A stretch of 35,399 bases of DNA. Source: Bacteroidales bacterium (GTDB lineage Bacteria; Bacteroidota; Bacteroidia; Bacteroidales; Paludibacteraceae). Shown here piece after piece: positions 35,022 to 35,399 of the stretch; positions within the stretch are counted from its first letter, which is position 1, and each line of letters opens with the position of its first letter. A program made the translations under genes and the position numbers. Location of the stretch: contig JAAYPI010000149.1 of NCBI GenBank assembly GCA_012519885.1, forward strand, positions 1 to 35,399. The letters run 5' to 3'. The notes under the pieces were generated by a model that worked only from the letters and a program-made list of their open reading frames with translations, did not search any database and had not been told where the DNA came from.

Positions 35022-35399
35022 TTAAAATCCTAAACTAAATCCGATAGTATATGTAATATTCTGACCTTGATAAAACGTTGGCGAATACATATCTAAATAC
35101 CCTTGTGCATCTTTTCTTATTTCAGCCTCAATAGGAGTAGATGTTACGTTGTATCCTTTTGCGTGATTGTACTCAACACCTGCAATGGCATAAGCGTTGT
35201 TCCATAGTTCGTAACTTGCTTTGCTTATTAGTCGATTATTACTCCACGTAATATCTTGTAATACAGGTTGACTTATAACTTCTTTCACACTTCGCCTGAT
35301 GTACGAATATTCATTTCCATGAAGTGCGTGAATATAAGCAAGTTGTACGGATAGTTTTTGAATAGGTTTGTACTGCAAACTTACAAATAATTCTTGAGA
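35022..35399 (-). CDS. C-terminal part of an outer-membrane beta-barrel protein (5' end outside window)
   Basis: The frame is open from the right edge to the stop at 35022, leaving about 125 residues. Amphipathic strands (LSVQLAYIHALHG, ISKASYELWNNAYAIAGVEYNHAK, QNITYTIGFSLGF) and a terminal Phe fit an outer-membrane barrel or surface-polymer porin. It is not the DUF3078-like type at the left edge. It lies 29 bases upstream of wbpE on the same strand, so it may belong to the polysaccharide operon. Confidence 0.6.
   Translation of the reverse strand, partial: SQELFVSLQYKPIQKLSVQLAYIHALHGNEYSYIRRSVKEVISQPVLQDITWSNNRLISKASYELWNNAYAIAGVEYNHAKGYNVTSTPIEAEIRKDAQGYLDMYSPTFYQGQNITYTIGFSLGF

Overview
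The window is AT-rich bacterial DNA (about one third G+C by eye) and reads as a chromosomal segment from the Bacteroidetes, most likely order Bacteroidales. Three things support this: many genes carry the phylum-specific sigma promoter (TTG / about 19-20 nt / TAnnTTTG) a short distance upstream; the gene neighbourhoods (ligA-dapA, prfB-lysS-gpsA-pgi, acpP-fabF-rnc opposite purN, a four-gene Vor-type 2-oxoacid oxidoreductase operon) are ones I know from Bacteroidales; and both window edges cut outer-membrane beta-barrel genes of Bacteroidetes type. The species cannot be named from the sequence alone.

Layout, left to right. (1) 1-6.8 kb: end of a DUF3078-like barrel gene, trmD (-), then ligA, a DUF6913-like gene, dapA and the msrB-msrA pair (+), and a secreted carboxypeptidase-regulatory-like protein (-). 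(2) 6.9-7.1 kb: two identical tandem tRNA-Val(UAC) genes with a clear promoter and terminator. (3) 7.2-12.4 kb (-): prfB-lysS-gpsA-pgi; prfB is expressed through the classical +1 programmed frameshift. (4) 12.5-16.7 kb (-): acpP-fabF-rnc followed by a long-chain acyl-CoA synthetase. (5) 17.0-21.9 kb (+): purN, dnaE, trxA. dnaE is interrupted by one in-frame TGA at codon 770 of about 1282, with coding sequence conserved on both sides. (6) 22.0-26.4 kb (-): ferredoxin / alpha / beta / gamma subunits of a 2-oxoacid:ferredoxin oxidoreductase, a small membrane protein and a PLP aminotransferase. (7) 26.6-27.6 kb (+): a DUF2007-like small protein and a tandem universal stress protein whose frame has no usable start codon and is joined to the obvious ATG only through a -1 shift at a canonical slippery heptamer (T TTA AAT). 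(8) 27.7-30.3 kb (-): clpB. (9) 30.5-32.2 kb (-): a hipB-hipA toxin-antitoxin module with a promoter/operator region, bracketed by two 72-bp double-hairpin direct repeats. (10) 32.3-35.4 kb (-): wbpE-wbpD-wbpB-like genes for a 2,3-diacetamido-glucuronate nucleotide sugar, and the end of another barrel gene.

Most of the window is housekeeping. The unusual signal concerns decoding: three of about 34 genes (prfB, dnaE, the Usp gene) cannot be read as one plain frame; UGA is almost absent as a stop codon (1 of 34 genes); and the RF2 gene whose product reads UGA is in the same window with its autoregulatory UGA intact. The prfB case is established biology. The other two may be recoding, young mutations or sequence errors, and reads or peptides would decide. 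The second point of interest is the repeat-bracketed hipBA module.
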